From NCBI RefSeq assembly GCF_018873765.1, contig NC_057922.1, forward strand, positions 44,722,321 to 44,786,320: a stretch of 64,000 bases of DNA, read 5' to 3'. Both the position numbers and the translations under genes were made by a program. Of the stretch, positions 30,581-42,911 are shown piece after piece. Below the pieces are notes generated by a model that did no database searches, was not told the DNA's origin, and saw only the letters and a list, made by a program, of their open reading frames with translations. Origin of the DNA: Telopea speciosissima. Lineage: Eukaryota > Streptophyta > Magnoliopsida > Proteales > Proteaceae. Each line of letters starts with the position of its first letter. Position 1 is the stretch's first letter.

Positions 30581-32306
30581 CTATTAGTCAAATAGCAGTC
30601 CATGGGATCATCTCCATGTAAATCATGGCTAAAATCAATGGTTGAATTTATCTGGGTCAGCCCATGGTCTCCCATGGTGGCCTTAGGGCAACCAATTATA
30701 AAACAATTAGGGTTTTAAACCTCCTGGGTTAACCCATGGCTGCCCTATTTAATTTGAGGGTTGCCCATGGTCTCCCATGGAAACCCTGGTGTAACCCAAT
30801 TAGGGTATGGTGTAATATACCACTACTCAATCCTTCTCTTTCTTGTCCCATAAAATTATGGGATTCCTAAGAGAGAAATTCATCTCTTTTCCATCCCATA
30901 GAAAGAGGGGTCCATTCCATACCCGAATGCGCAGCAGAAAGAGATCAATTTGGGTTTCTATCACATCCCATGAATAATCATATAATTAAAACAAAAAGAA
31001 TTAACAGAAACTTGCTAATCTGATGAGCATCAAGTGTTGCTCCTCAAATAGACAGTGGTTCTTTCTTCAACGAGCACACCAGGTAAACAGATCTGAACCT
31101 CCAATGGTGCAGCCAAGGTTCTCCAAGTCAAAATCAAATCTTCTTCTTCAAATCTTCAAAAGCAATTGTGAGTTTCCAAAAACCTAACTCTCAAAAGATA
31201 GAGAGCAAGAAGACTGAGAGAGAGAGAGAGAGAGAGAGAGAGCCAAAATCGAGGAAAAGGAAGGAGCACCCAAAATCACCCAAGGCTGAAAATGTGGTGT
31301 CCCCCCTCCACGTTTTTTAATATTGAAATAGACAGGGCTTCTAAAGCCCTGTTTGGAAAAAAAAAAACCAGTGAAAGTCTGTTTCTCTCTCTCCACTTTG
31401 AATTGAACCTGTTTAAACCTGATGGGCTTCTAATTAGTGAAGAATTAGAATCTAATAGGGAATACTAAATTAATTATTTATTTTATATTTAATGGATAAA
31501 TAATAAATTTTATCATATCCAATAAATTAAATAAAAAATTAATTAATTAACAAATTTCTTTTATACTCTCACATAATAATCAATTATTATGTACCAACCC
31601 ACCACTAATCAACATCATCATTATGAAATCTAGGGCATGTACGTCTATATACGTGATCGGATCCTGCAAAACACGATAAAATATTTTCAATTAAAACTAC
31701 ATATATTATATCATTTTATGTAAAATAGGTTTTGCAAAAATCAATTCTAAAACAGCACTGGATCCAGATTCTGATCCAACCATCCACAGACAATCTCTAT
31801 CTTAATGTTCCCTAATTGGAAAGTGGTGACCATGTTGAGTAACTCTCTCACACATGAAATATTTGCGCATTCCCAGAACACCGATTTTGACTCTCTTGAA
31901 TCTTAGTCATTGATGATTCAAAGAATGCGATCACATTTCGTAGTGACAAGGTCCTCTCAGGTACTGGATCTCGGTGACACATGTCTATCTCATCCTACAC
32001 CTGGCAGTAATACATGAGGGAATCGTCAAAGTAGATTCTTCACCAATGCACATCATAATGTGCACTCTCATTCGTACCTTGACATCAACATGTCTAGGCA
32101 TACCCAATGCGACGACCATATGATAAGGGTGCCCAACCCAAATCCTAGTCATGATTACCATTTTAAGTAAAATTTATAGACACATAATGCTCAAAAAGTT
32201 TATATCGCATGTGATAATATTAAACCAAAATGTATAAAAGGTTCAATACAAAGTAAATTGGACTGAATCAGACCGAACCGGGTTTGATGGACACATAAAT
32301 CCAACA
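30581..32306 (-). repeat. Probable copia LTR
   Basis: On the minus strand it starts TGTTGGATTTATGTGTCC at 32306 and runs to the primer site. The inner end reads ..CTAATAGTG and does not show the canonical CA, so the boundary is approximate. It contains an (AG)n run at about 31216-31241. No second copy is in the window. Confidence 0.45.
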
Positions 32307-33589
32307 GTTTGATGATTCTTGGCTTAAGAAGTTATTAGAACTTAAAAGGAAGAGGCAAACCTAGTTGACTCAAGGATGAGCATGAGTTTGAGGTAAAAGT
32401 CTTGAAATTTGTTTTCTTTTGGATTATTTCTATAATTTGATGAATGAATAGATCATTGAAGCTTAGAATGTGTTATTTGTAGTAGGTTTTAAATGGTTTA
32501 AGAAGAGAATCTTTGGATTACAACAGATCAAAAGAAAATCACCATGTTTGGGTAAAAAATAAGGTAAATTTCTTTTTGGTTTTAAGGATTCTTAATGCAT
32601 GTCTAATTGAAGCATCCTAGAGTTATTAGGATGCATTTTAAAAGTGTATTGTTGTGGTTTGGGTTTGCATTTTCGAGTTTGATGCTTAGGTTCAGAAAAA
32701 CCCCATGATTGAACATCATTCTTGCTGTATTTTTATTTTCGAGCAGAGCGACCTTTATGCATTCTAGATGACATATCTCACTCATTTTAACTCAGAATTG
32801 ACTGATTCTTGTTTCTGGTGAAATAAAACTTCCGTAGCTTCATGTTTTGTGAAATAGGGATATTTCCTAAATCGGCTTCTAATAAGGTCAAAAATCTCTC
32901 TTGAAGTTATTCCATTGCTTGCTGAATTTTCAATTCTGAGTAGACTGACATCTGTGTACTTGGAGTGGCATAACTCACTCATTTGAAGTGAAAACAGGGA
33001 GTTTAATGTGGCATTGGAAAGTAGACTCATAGGGATTCATTAACTATGTTTTGAGTTTTTCCAACAAATCCATGGAAGTGGGTCAAAAACCTCCTGAAAA
33101 TTTGAGGCAGAACATGAAAGTTTTGTTGTATTTTGCCCAATTGTCCTATGATGCTCATTCTTTTGAATGCTTCTTTAGGATTTGTTCAAGAACTATAAAG
33201 AGACTTTTTTATAATTAAAATACTCTTGAATGGCATGTTTTCTACTGTAGGAACCTTAATTGGCGACTGGAACGGGAAAGTGTTGGTAAGGAAGCATTGT
33301 TAATCGATGATTAATATTGTAGGATGAATATATAAAAATTTATGCAATGTTGATGGTGATATTTAATAAAGATTTCATGATATGACTATGTTAGGTTTCT
33401 ATATGCTTGAATGTCGAATGATCTTATGATTGTTAATAGGAATATAAATGGTACATGATTTCTATGAATGATGACTAAAAATGATTAACAAAGAATGAAA
33501 ATGAAAATAAAGTTAAGTGCCGACGGGCACGGCCAACATACGATCCGGTGCTCATGGAAGTGCCTATTAAGAAGGGTGTTGAGGCCATC
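32307..33589. other. AT-rich DNA, no gene recognised
   Basis: Only short frames without recognisable domains. 'Ccgacgggcacggccaac' near 33521 looks like LTR-type sequence. Confidence 0.35.
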
Positions 33590-34275
33590 GACTGAACCCA
33601 TTCTAGTGGTTTGTAACTAGAGCCAATTCGGTGGTATGACTGAACCCATTCTAGTGGTTTTTAACTAGAGCCACTTTTGTGGTACAACTGAAACCACTCC
33701 AGTGGTTTGACTGGAGCCACCTTGGTGGTATGACTGAAAACGCACTGAACGTATGGAAAACGGAAACGAAATACTAAAATGAAATGAGAAATGATAGAAT
33801 GAATGAAATGCTACCGATTGACAAGTGAATGAATGATTTATAGTAATCAAATGATTGACTGATTATGATTCAAAGTATGGACAAAAGCCACTTTGGTGGT
33901 ATTTGACATATGATTGAACGATTTATAGCAAAAGATTGATTGATTGATTATGATTTAAAGTATGAACTGAAGCCACCTTGGTGGTATGACTGAAAACGCA
34001 CTGAACGTATGGAAAACGGAAACGAAATACTAAAATGAAATGAGAAATGATAGAATGAATGAAATGCTACCGATTGACAAGTGAATGAATGATTTATAGT
34101 AATCAAATGATTGACTGATTATGATTCAAAGTATGGACAAAAGCCACTTTGGTGGTATTTGACATATGATTGAACGATTTATAGCAAAAGATTGATTGAT
34201 TGATTATTATTTAAAGTATGAACTGAAGCCACTATGGTGGTATCGACAGAAGTCACTTCGGTGGTATTGACCGGA
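33590..34275. repeat. 256-bp tandem duplication inside a short-palindrome minisatellite
   Basis: Copies 33716-33971 and 33972-34227 are 256 bp each and differ at one position by my reading (G/T in 'gattatgattt'). Around and inside them the motif CCAC(N)5-6GTGGTA recurs (about 33600-33735, 33890, 33975, 34145, 34230, 34255), each copy a small palindrome. Confidence 0.9.
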
Positions 34276-35109
34276 ACTAAACCAAATATAAGGAATGCTA
34301 AGGTTAAGGATAGAACTGAAATGATGACTGACATAGAAGAGTGAAGGGACAAACGAATGAGATGATAAAGGATGGATTAAGGAAAGATTAACAGTTTAGA
34401 TGGACTACAATCATGCCTATGAATAAGATTGATTTCTTGTATGATTAAGAAAGGTTGGCAAGATTGTATCTATAAAAGAATGGGAATAAATGAAATGAAA
34501 TGTGATTCAATTATAAATGGATTATTGATTGAAGATGTGTGATTGATAAATCGTTTTATGATTCAAATGACATGACATGAAAACATGCTTGCAAATAGAG
34601 ATTGAATTCTTATGTTATTGTTATATTGTGAGCATGATTAGCAATGTTATTTCTTACTGGGTATTAGTTCATTCCTCGATTGATTAACTTTTACAGATGT
34701 GACTGAAGATATCAAGGTCAAAGAAGTTGCCTTTGATGGAGGGATTATGGACTGAAGATTTTTGTTACTTTGGGGTTTTATACCCAATGTATTTTGATAG
34801 GACTTAAGGAAAGTAAAATTTTATTTTGAGGAGAGTCTTGGACCCAAATGATTGTAATCACTGTAAAGTTCTGTTCCTCTCTTTGGAGAGTAAGGGTCCG
34901 TAGACAGCAGAGCCATTAATATCATGTTTTAAGTTTTAGATTGTTTGCCTTCCGCTTAATTGGTTGTATTAATTTTATTTTTTATTTTTTTTGCACTTTG
35001 ACCTGATTATATTTATAGATTGTATACTTGATCGAATGTTTTTCCTATGCGATCTCCGCTGGACTCTGGTGCCATGGGCCCCACCTAGTCCTTGGATCAG
35101 GGTCGTTAC
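34276..35109 (+). repeat. LTR-like sequence ending GGGTCGTTACA
   Basis: The segment to 35109 has features of a gypsy LTR 3' part (G/C-rich 'ggtgccatgggccccacc' and the end GGGTCGTTACA). No partner LTR, primer site or target duplication is visible, so this is only a probable solo or partial LTR; its start, perhaps upstream of 33.3 kb, is unknown. Confidence 0.3.
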
Positions 35110-35407
35110 ACTTCATCCCCGGATAGACATCAGCCTGACGGTTTCTTGACTCAACAGGGCTAGAGGAGCATTGGGCCTCCAAACGGAATTTTGGGTGGAT
35201 GGTACTTTATTGAATCTATGCATTTCTCTCTTACTTTCCAAAATGGCATTTTTTTTATCCATGTGATGTACATTGGATCTTTAGTGTTGCTGCAATTACT
35301 ATTTATTTCCTTTGGCAACACCATAATCAGGTTTTATTCCAGTCCCCCTCTGAATCCTGTTAGTCATAAACAATGCTAATCAATTGACTTCCCTTTTGAC
35401 AAGCAAT

Positions 35408-35779
35408 TTGTCTGACCCTATTCCGTCATCTAATTTAGATGAGGATCCAGCTAATTTACTTGGCAGTTTAACTCAAGATCCTCCAGTTCTTTTTGTTGCA
35501 GCAATCTTTGATGGTACCACAACTAAGCCTGGGTGGGCGAGTTTATTGATTCATTGAAACCAGTTTATTGTTGCTGAATTTAGTTTTGAATGCACTGATG
35601 ACAAGATAGAAGCTGAAGTCAAGGGTCTTGATCAAGACCTCTTAGGAACGGTAAGGAAGCAACATGACGAGCTACAAGTTGTGACAGATTCTAACATTTT
35701 GGTATTTCTTCTTCTGAAGAAAGATGGTGCTGTGTGGCCTTGGGGGTCTTTTAAATTTCTTTTAAACATTTCTCTGTAA
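35408..35779 (+). pseudogene. RNase H-like fragment (RVT_3 type), orphan
   Basis: A continuous frame with one internal TGA (about 35557) reads VAAIFDGTTTKPGWASLLI, then KIEAEVKGLDQDL, then LQVVTDSNILVFLL. The D-G-T, E-A-E and T-D-S positions match the D-E-D catalytic pattern of RNase H domains in plant LINEs and RVT_3 proteins. The TGA sits where a Trp (TGG) is plausible. No RT or other LINE part is recognisable next to it. Confidence 0.4.
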
Positions 35780-37370
35780 TTTTATTATTTTAAACAAGTT
35801 TCCTAAAGGTATAATGAGAACAATATGGTTAAGCCAGTTACGTTCTTAGCTTCAAAAGCTAAGGATAAGCATCTATGCATGGAGGTGGAAGATTATGTAG
35901 GTAATAATATTCATTTGTCTCTGTTTTAAGGTAGTGAAGTTTTTTCTTTCATCTGTTACCAAAAAAAAAAAAAAAAAAAGTTTTTTCTTTCATCAAAAAT
36001 TAAATATGGGAAATCCGGTTCCTTAATCTTGGTGGAGGAATATGAATCAGAGTAGCTCGAGCCCAAATTTCGTAGACAAGTTAGCCTTCGTTTCCCTGCT
36101 CACACATCACATTTCAGTTCTATGAAGGTTCCTCGTGATAAAACAGAGCTTTGAAGATTCAATGATTGGAATACCATAGATGAATATTAACATATATGTA
36201 GATGCATGCCTATACACAGAATCGGGGTCAAATTAGACGCATTTGCCCCTTTTTTTAATTAAACAAAAAAAAAAAAGTTTTAATTACCTATTTACCTTGA
36301 CCGTACCAATGGATTAGTACAGGATCTGGATCGATCTCAGCCTATCGGGGAAAATTCACCAATCCAAGCAAGACCTATAACTCAAACCATGGTCACCACT
36401 AACCATCCCATAACAAATATAAGGTAAGGAGTGTGACCATCATCTCAACAATTATCACTTCTCAGGGGCATAGAATAGGCGTCTTTGAAGACATCAGATA
36501 AAAATTGGAACAATAGAGAAGATTATCATAGCCCTTGTTGCACAAGGATGCCATGCTCGAAACGAGAAATGGTCCAAATTTTTTAATAGTGAAGTTGTAG
36601 TGCTAAGACCATGCTCTCCATTAGGTCCTCAAGTTCAAGTCTCCTGGCAGTTACATTCCCCAACCAAACCCCCCCCCCCCCTCCTCTTTCTATAGAGTAG
36701 GCACCGATTAAAACAACCGGGGTAGAGCATAGGTGACCAGCGAGATGGCTAATGAAGCATCTCAAAACATGGAATCAGGTCCCAAGTACCCTGGAAATCC
36801 ACCAACTCAACAATTCTAGGATTTCTTGGCATAAATCAGCCATGTCGAATTGGTCATAATTGGAATTGGACACGGCGTGCGCAGGGGGGAGTGTCTAAGG
36901 TGATTTTGACATCAGTTGTAGAAAGCATCAGCAATCCAGAGTGCATAACTTGTTGCCGGAAATACTCTAATGACACTTTCCACTTCTTCCAGTAGTTCGA
37001 GTCATTTGAGAATGACAATTACACAAAGATCTGCATTGGTATGAAAAATTTAAGGACTAAAGTGAGGAAGAACCTACACCCTCTATACAAAGCCTACATA
37101 CTGTAGCAATTATAGCAGAATAACTAGAAATATTCCACTAATTAATAGGCACAACACGAACATACTATATAAAACATGGAATCTAAGTCTTGGGCAAGTC
37201 TTCAAATCCATTTCCTGTAAAATAGAGCTAATCAAGGAAAGAAGATACTACCCTATAGAACAGATTCTGTTCAAGGTTGTAAAATGTAGCTAATCCAGAA
37301 GTAGTTATCTGATACTTGGAGTGCATAATGGGCATATAAGATGGGATCCTACAATTTGTATCCCTCCACC

Positions 37371-37402
<32 letters not shown>

Positions 37403-37919
37403 AAAAAAAAAAAACAAACAGGAGACATCCAACAACAGAATTATTACCCCTACAAGTACCACCTCTTACAATAAGGAAATGAAGCCTATAGGCCAAGAAT
37501 CTAGCATCATTGTATGACTAGAAATGTAGAGTTTGAAAGACTAGTGGCTGAAGAGACCCTCTTGCCTACATATTAATGATGGAAAGAAATAACTTTCATA
37601 GACAATCACAAAACAATTTGGGCAATCCTACCATATTTTGAGTTAAAAGTTAAAGCCACAAACATACATTATGCAGGTTAGATGAGATTACTGAAACTCC
37701 AAAATTACCCCAACATAACGGAAACTCTTTGGGAAAAGATTTAGATGAACTTGCTCAGACAATCTTCTGAATCATTTTTACATTCATATAACAAAAGATA
37801 AGGATAAAATTTTATTCCTCCCTCCCCAGCAATTTTACATGTGCATGTAACATCCCTTAACAAGGCTTTGCCCTATTTATAATTTGCAACAGAGAAAGGG
37901 ATTCAGAAATTAGGTTTTA
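35780..37919. other. Intergenic DNA, no gene recognised
   Basis: AT-rich with several homopolymers: A-run at about 35962-35979, C-run near 36669-36681, and C20 followed by A22 at 37373-37414. The short frames across these runs are artefacts of the homopolymers. Confidence 0.45.
37373..37414. repeat. C20-A22 homopolymer junction
   Basis: Twenty C are followed directly by twenty-two A. Such runs are unstable and prone to sequencing error, so the length should be treated as approximate. Confidence 0.7.
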
Positions 37920-37939
37920 TTTATGCAAAGAGATGGAAG

Positions 37940-38102
37940 GTGGGCCTTAGTGCGACCGTAAGGTTGCTCCATTGTGACCAAGAGATCATGGATTCGAGTC
38001 TGGAAACAGCCTCTCCGCAAAAGCACAGGTAAGGCTGCGTACATTATGACTCTTCACAGACCCAGCAGTGGTGGGAGCCTTGTGCACTGGGTACACCCTT
38101 TT
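37940..38102 (+). mobile_element. Au-type SINE, full length, with target duplication
   Basis: A tRNA-related head (box A-like at about 37950, box B GGATTCGAGTC at 37991-38001) is followed by the Au-SINE body 'aaacagcctctc', 'ggtaaggctgcgtaca' and 'gtgcactgggtacaccc' and ends in a short T-run. The flanks TTATGCAAAGAGATGGAAG (37921-37939) and TTATGCAAAGTGATGAAAG (38103-38121) match at 17 of 19 positions. Confidence 0.85.
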
Positions 38103-38399
38103 TTATGCAAAGTGATGAAAGCAACTGCACATTCTATTTATCAATAGCATAACGACAAATGTACAGGGATATCAATATGCAGATATCCAGAGTGAATATG
38201 ATCAGGCCAGGAATGTTAATTATCTATTTACTAAATGGCCTATCAAATCTTTTGCTATCAAAGGTAGCATACTTTAGCAATTGATTCCACCATTGCTGTA
38301 TGGAAATGTAGAAGAAGTGAAGCAGGAGAAAGCATTTGAAGATGAGTCAAATGTACTAACATCAGTAGGTAATTAACAGATAACTCAGAGGTATTACAA

Positions 38400-38531
38400 C
38401 CTGTTTGGTTGTGGGTTCAAAACTTGGAAACAGCCTCTCCTGCAAAGCAGAAGGTAAGGCTGCGTACATTTGCCCCTCCCAAAACCTCCAGTAGCGGGAC
38501 CCTCATGCACTGGGATGCTCTTTCTTTTTTT
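38400..38531 (+). mobile_element. Au-type SINE, 5'-truncated
   Basis: Box B-like GTGGGTTCAAAAC is followed by 'ggaaacagcctctcctgcaaagcag', 'ggtaaggctgcgtacat' and 'gtagcgggaccctcatgcactggga' and a T-rich end. The tRNA-like head before box B is missing. No target duplication was found. Confidence 0.75.
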
Positions 38532-38583
38532 CCCAGAGGTGTTGGCAGATCTACTAGTGGATCCAACTGGATCTTTACACTAC

Positions 38584-38923
38584 AACAACCAGCCTTATCA
38601 AAACTGAATGGGGTCGGCTACAGGGATCTGCCCTCCAATCAGCTCTATTCAAGGTCATACTTGATACAAGGCCCAAGCTATGCATGTCTTTCCTCATCAC
38701 TTCTCCTGGAGTCATTTTAGGACCACCCCTGGCTCTCTTGGCTCCTTCAATCTGCATCAAATCACTCTTCCGTACTGGAGCGTCTAAAAACCTCCCTTGA
38801 ACATGTCCATGCCACCTCAAACGACTTTCTCGTAACTTATCATTCATCAAAGCTACTCCCAGATTAGCTCTAATTTGATCATTCTTTACTTTATCATTCC
38901 TAGTTTGGCAACACATCCATAAT
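38584..38923 (-). mobile_element. RTE-type LINE tail, 5'-truncated, 16-bp target duplication
   Basis: The minus strand encodes the C-terminal end typical of plant RTE-clade LINEs: RESRLRWHGHVQGR, APVRKSD, RARGGPK, VMRKDM, LNRADWRADP and a final LVVV. The 3' end is a short GTTGTT tail. TGGATCTTTACACTAC occurs at 38568-38583 and 38924-38939 as a perfect 16-bp target duplication. Only about 340 bp of the LINE were inserted. Confidence 0.85.
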
Positions 38924-38939
38924 TGGATCTTTACACTAC

Positions 38940-40508
38940 CAGATGATATTAGCTTCTTTTCATATACACCCTAATAAGATTGAAGTATACATTCACACAA
39001 ATAATACATACATACAATAAAGTGTTCAAACAAACTTCAAAATGAAATGATTTCTTGTCACAAACAAAAGGGGTGACAGGTGGAGACGGAAGAAGAAAAA
39101 GATCCATTTTCTCTTCTCCACGTTATGCATGGACAACACCAGCTATAAATAAGCCACTAAAACATCTGCGACCATACAAATGAAACTATATACCAACTAC
39201 AGTCTACAGCAGCCCACCAAAAATGCCACTACTCACTTCGCAGGATACCCAATTTGTAACAAGAAACCATCAAAATATCAAATGCTAGCAAATTTATGTC
39301 ACAACGTTATCCCACCAACAATCCTGAATCATCAATAGAACAACCAAGCAAAATAATACATGCGCATAGGTCCACCCCAACCTCTTTCAGCTATGAAATC
39401 ATAGCAACAGCTGTGGACCTCCACCGCTTCCACTAAACACAATAGATGCAGTACACATCTCTTAAGAGATAATCAAAATATTTAACATTAGCAACTTCAA
39501 GTCACAACATGATCCCCAACCAACCAAAATACCACAACATCCCAAAGCTCCACTTAAACCTCCTTCAGCTAAATATGAAATCATAACAACAGCTATGAAC
39601 CTCCACCACTTCCACCATTGATTAGTCTAGTGGCCTTCCCTCAACCCATTCAGCTGGATTTGGTTTGGTTAGTATCCCTCTTTAACATGTCAATCTAAGA
39701 TATTACTGAACTACCTAGAATTGCATCCTATATGCTTCACTGATCCCATTTAACTAAAGAATCATCAACGTACCATTATTCTGTGTAATGTTTTTAGCTT
39801 AAGATTTTTTAGTACAAACTACCCCATATCAGTTGAAAGATCTGACATCTCTAGAATCATAATCCAATTCAACCTTTTCATATCCCTGTATTTCAACCTT
39901 CCCTAAGGGCACAAGCATGATCAAACCACTTAAGCTCAGCAATTCCACTACATCTAGCTTTTTTACTTCCATGCTTCACAATATCCAATTCTTTTATCAT
40001 TGGTTACCTATTCCAATCTTATAGTTTCATCCACACTCATTAAATCATTTCATAGGTAATTTTAAGAATAGCTACTTTCACCGCTCACTTGATAAATCAT
40101 GTTCAGACTGATTCATCATCATAAAATACCTCCTGCTGATGGTCTAGTTTCCATCTCCACATCCAGAAACAGAGGTTTTGCATGTTCTTTCATCCAAGAC
40201 CAGTTACTCTCTGAATCAAATGAAGTTTCCCAAACTATAAACTACCAAAATAACAATTAAAGGATTTTCTTACCTAGTTAGATTATAGAGGTAATATTTG
40301 CACCAAACTGATTAATAATCCTTTTTCCTTTTCTTGATAAATGTCACCACCATAGTTGTCATGGCCTTACCGATCAAGGTTCCCAAACCCAAATGATAGA
40401 GACACTACAAAAACCTATCATTTGCCAAATATACCAAGAATTTGGCACTTGCAGCCTTGGCAACTCCTAGTCATCATGGTGTCTCCAATATCTTGGCACA
40501 ATGGGGGA
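38940..40508. other. Intergenic DNA, no gene recognised
   Basis: AT-rich, no frames of note. At about 40353 'catagttgtcatggcc' resembles one end of the MITE at 48293-48464, but a matching second end was not found. Confidence 0.4.
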
Positions 40509-40513
40509 GAGAC

Positions 40514-41345
40514 TGATGTAGCCTAGGAGGCTATCACGCCAGGAACAATTCCGGTAGAAAATATTATCCAGATCTAAAATGAAAAATACCTACGATGGTG
40601 ATGAAAATGAATGATGGAGATGAGGATGATGGCTATGATGATATTTGGATAGGTGCAGCCCAGAGTCCCACTCATTACCAACCGTCGGAGTCCCATCGAG
40701 GTCACAATCGAAGGAGTCCCACCTTGATCCTACTTGAGTCTCACAAACCTTCTTGAATCTCATAAGGAAAAACTCTCACAAAAGGAGTAGTCATATTTCA
40801 GATTTTCTTGGATTTCAATTCATGGTTGCCAAGAGAGGCTCTCATGGTTCTCTTATATAGCCAAAGGTATGGAGGCTAAATGCCTCTTGAAACTACAAAA
40901 TACAATAAGGGAACTTTTGGGATTCCAAGACAAAGGTAATTCCTAAGAATTCAAATTGAAAAGACCTAAGCAAAAATTAAAACTTAGCACTAGACTTTAG
41001 ACTACTACTTAGGAAACTGAAAAGACTAACTAATAGTCCTAGGAATAAAAAAAAGGGCTCAAAATCATGCCTTGGAATACAGAAAGACAAGTACTAAAAA
41101 CTAGCAGATACTTTAGTGGCTATTAGACTTCTAACTAGATACATGAAACTTGAAACATGAAAGGACTCTTAAATAAGCCTAGGAAATATGAAAAGACTCT
41201 TTGAAAACTAAAAAAGGCTTCATAACTACTTTTGAAGGACTTTTAAGAGACATAACAGAATTTGTTGAAGCTGCTGCCATGTGGACCCCACTTCTCAATG
41301 AGCACGCAAGAGCTAGGCCTTGGGCTGGTGGCTGCTCCTGTATCA
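40514..41345 (-). repeat. LTR A of the three-LTR element
   Basis: On the plus strand it starts TGATGTAGCCTAGGAGG and ends CTGTATCA (832 bp). It is close in sequence to LTR B and LTR C over its whole length ('ctacgatggtgatgaaaa', 'caaaaggagtagtcat', 'ggaggctaaatgcc'). Confidence 0.9.
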
Positions 41346-42081
41346 ATTCACCCCTTAGAAATAACTCAACCTCGAGTTTTGCAAAATGGAGGAATCAACT
41401 TTGTGTGGTGAACATCCGTCATCAAACCATAACAGTACTCCAGCAGCTCGTGGATATTAGGAATGTAGTCTTCAAGGTGTGGAGCTTTCTCTTCAAAATA
41501 TTTAGGTAGGATCACAAACTCTATGTGATCAATTTCAATATCATCAATTGTGCCCATGGGGTCGTCCACAAATGTGTCTTCGACCTTCTCTGCTTAAAAC
41601 TCAACTCTTTAATTTCTTCTTTGCCGTCCATAGTCATCCTAAATGGGTTTTTCAACCACCTCGTCAACTGTAGTGCCAAGTTCCACACCATCCACTGCCT
41701 CAAGTTTGCTTGCTTCAAATTCTTCAATGTAAGCCTTGACATTTTAACCATCAAGGACTGGCTCTTCCTTGACGACAGAGATTGCTAGAACTTCTTCAAC
41801 ATTAACCTCAATTTTAGGTTCTGGTTCTCTGATTGGAGGTTTCTTCTCTTGTTGCTCTTTAGAAGACGAAGGTAGAGTGTTTGGTATGCCTCAATTCTGC
41901 TCAATTGGAGTCAACCGAGTATTCAGCTGGTTCATCAACTCACATATCTGATTCATTTGTTCTTGTTTGTGTCATTGCTCCATTGCCGTCACTCGATTTG
42001 TTAAGGACTTCAATGAATCCGCAATATTAAAGTAACAGATTTACTTCCTTGTGGTACAAAACTATTCTCATCTCCAGCCAT
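41346..42081 (-). pseudogene. Small protein of the three-LTR element, broken
   Basis: The start ATG at 42081 (minus) lies directly beside the primer site and reads MAGDENSFVPQGS. Stops follow, and the frame becomes open again with FEASKLEAVDGVELGTTVDEVVEKP and, in 41569-41366, HIEFVILPKYFEEKAPHLED and YIPNIHELLEYC. The last block is clearly related to the protein at 44743-45852 (HIEFVMPLWFFEENAP). The end, next to the LTR, has an E-V-E-L-F-L-R-G-E reading, resembling the usual gypsy pol terminus. Function unknown. Confidence 0.6.
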
Positions 42082-42094
42082 GCTCTTATACCAA
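42082..42094 (-). other. Primer-binding site of the three-LTR element
   Basis: On the minus strand TTGGTATAAGAGC, a variant of the iMet site TGGTATCAGAGC. It is separated from LTR B by ATT (plus strand) and followed directly by the ORF start. Confidence 0.7.
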
Positions 42095-42096
42095 TT

Positions 42097-42908
42097 TGAT
42101 GAAGCCTAGGCACGCCAAGAGCAATTCTGGTAGAGAATATTATCCAAATTTAAAATGAAAAATACCTACGATGGTGATGAAAATAAATGATGGAGATGGT
42201 AAGGATGACGGCGGGGATGATAGTTGGATAGGTACAGCCCAGAGTCCCACTAGCTGCCAACCGTAGGAGTCCCACTAAGGTCACAATCAAAGGAGTCCCA
42301 CCCTGATCCTGCTTGAGTCTCACAAACCTTCTAGAATCCCACAAGGAAAAACTCTCACAAAAGGAGTAGTCATATTTCAGATTTTTCTTGGATTTCAATT
42401 CATGGTTGCCAAGAGAGGCTCTCACAGTTCTCCTATATAGCCCAAGGTATGGAGGCTAAATGCCTCTTGAAACTACAAAATTCAATAAAGGGACTTTTGG
42501 AATTTCAAGACAAAGGCAATTCCCAAGAAGTCAAATTGAAAAGACCAAAGCAAAAATTAAAACTTAGCACTAGACTTTAGACTACTACTTGGCAAACTGA
42601 AAAGACTAACTAATAGTCCTAGGAATAAAAAAAGGGACATAATCATGCCTTAGAATACAAAAAGACAACTACTAAAAACTAGGAGATACTTTAGTGGCTA
42701 TTAGACTTCTAACTAGAAACATGAAAAGACTCTTAAATAAACCTAGGAAATATGAAACGACTCTTTGAAAACTAAAAAGGCTTCATAACTACTTTTAAAG
42801 GACTTTTAAAAGACATAACAGAATTTGTTGAAGGTGCTGCCATGTGAATCCCACTTCCCAAAGAGCATGCAAGGGCTAGGCCTTGGGCTGGTGGCTGCCC
42901 CTGCATCG
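42097..42908 (-). repeat. LTR B of the three-LTR element
   Basis: Plus-strand start TGATGAAGCCTAGG, end CTGCATCG where CTGCATCA is expected. It is followed by ATT and LTR C without any internal region. Confidence 0.85.
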
Positions 42909-42911
42909 ATT

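Larger units (their letters stand above)
26240..32306 (-). mobile_element. Ty1/copia retrotransposon remnant (minus strand)
   Basis: In minus-strand order there are a probable LTR (32306-30581), an iMet-type primer site (30577-30566), a long leader, gag with zinc knuckle, integrase fragments and the linker to RT, truncated at about 26240 at the start of RT (YSEALKDVDAT-like). No 3' LTR is present. Numerous stops and a 201-bp duplication show it is dead. Confidence 0.75.

Noticed and set aside
37228..37496. Minus-strand frames with poly-Phe and poly-Gly
   Set aside because: They come from the C20-A22 homopolymers.
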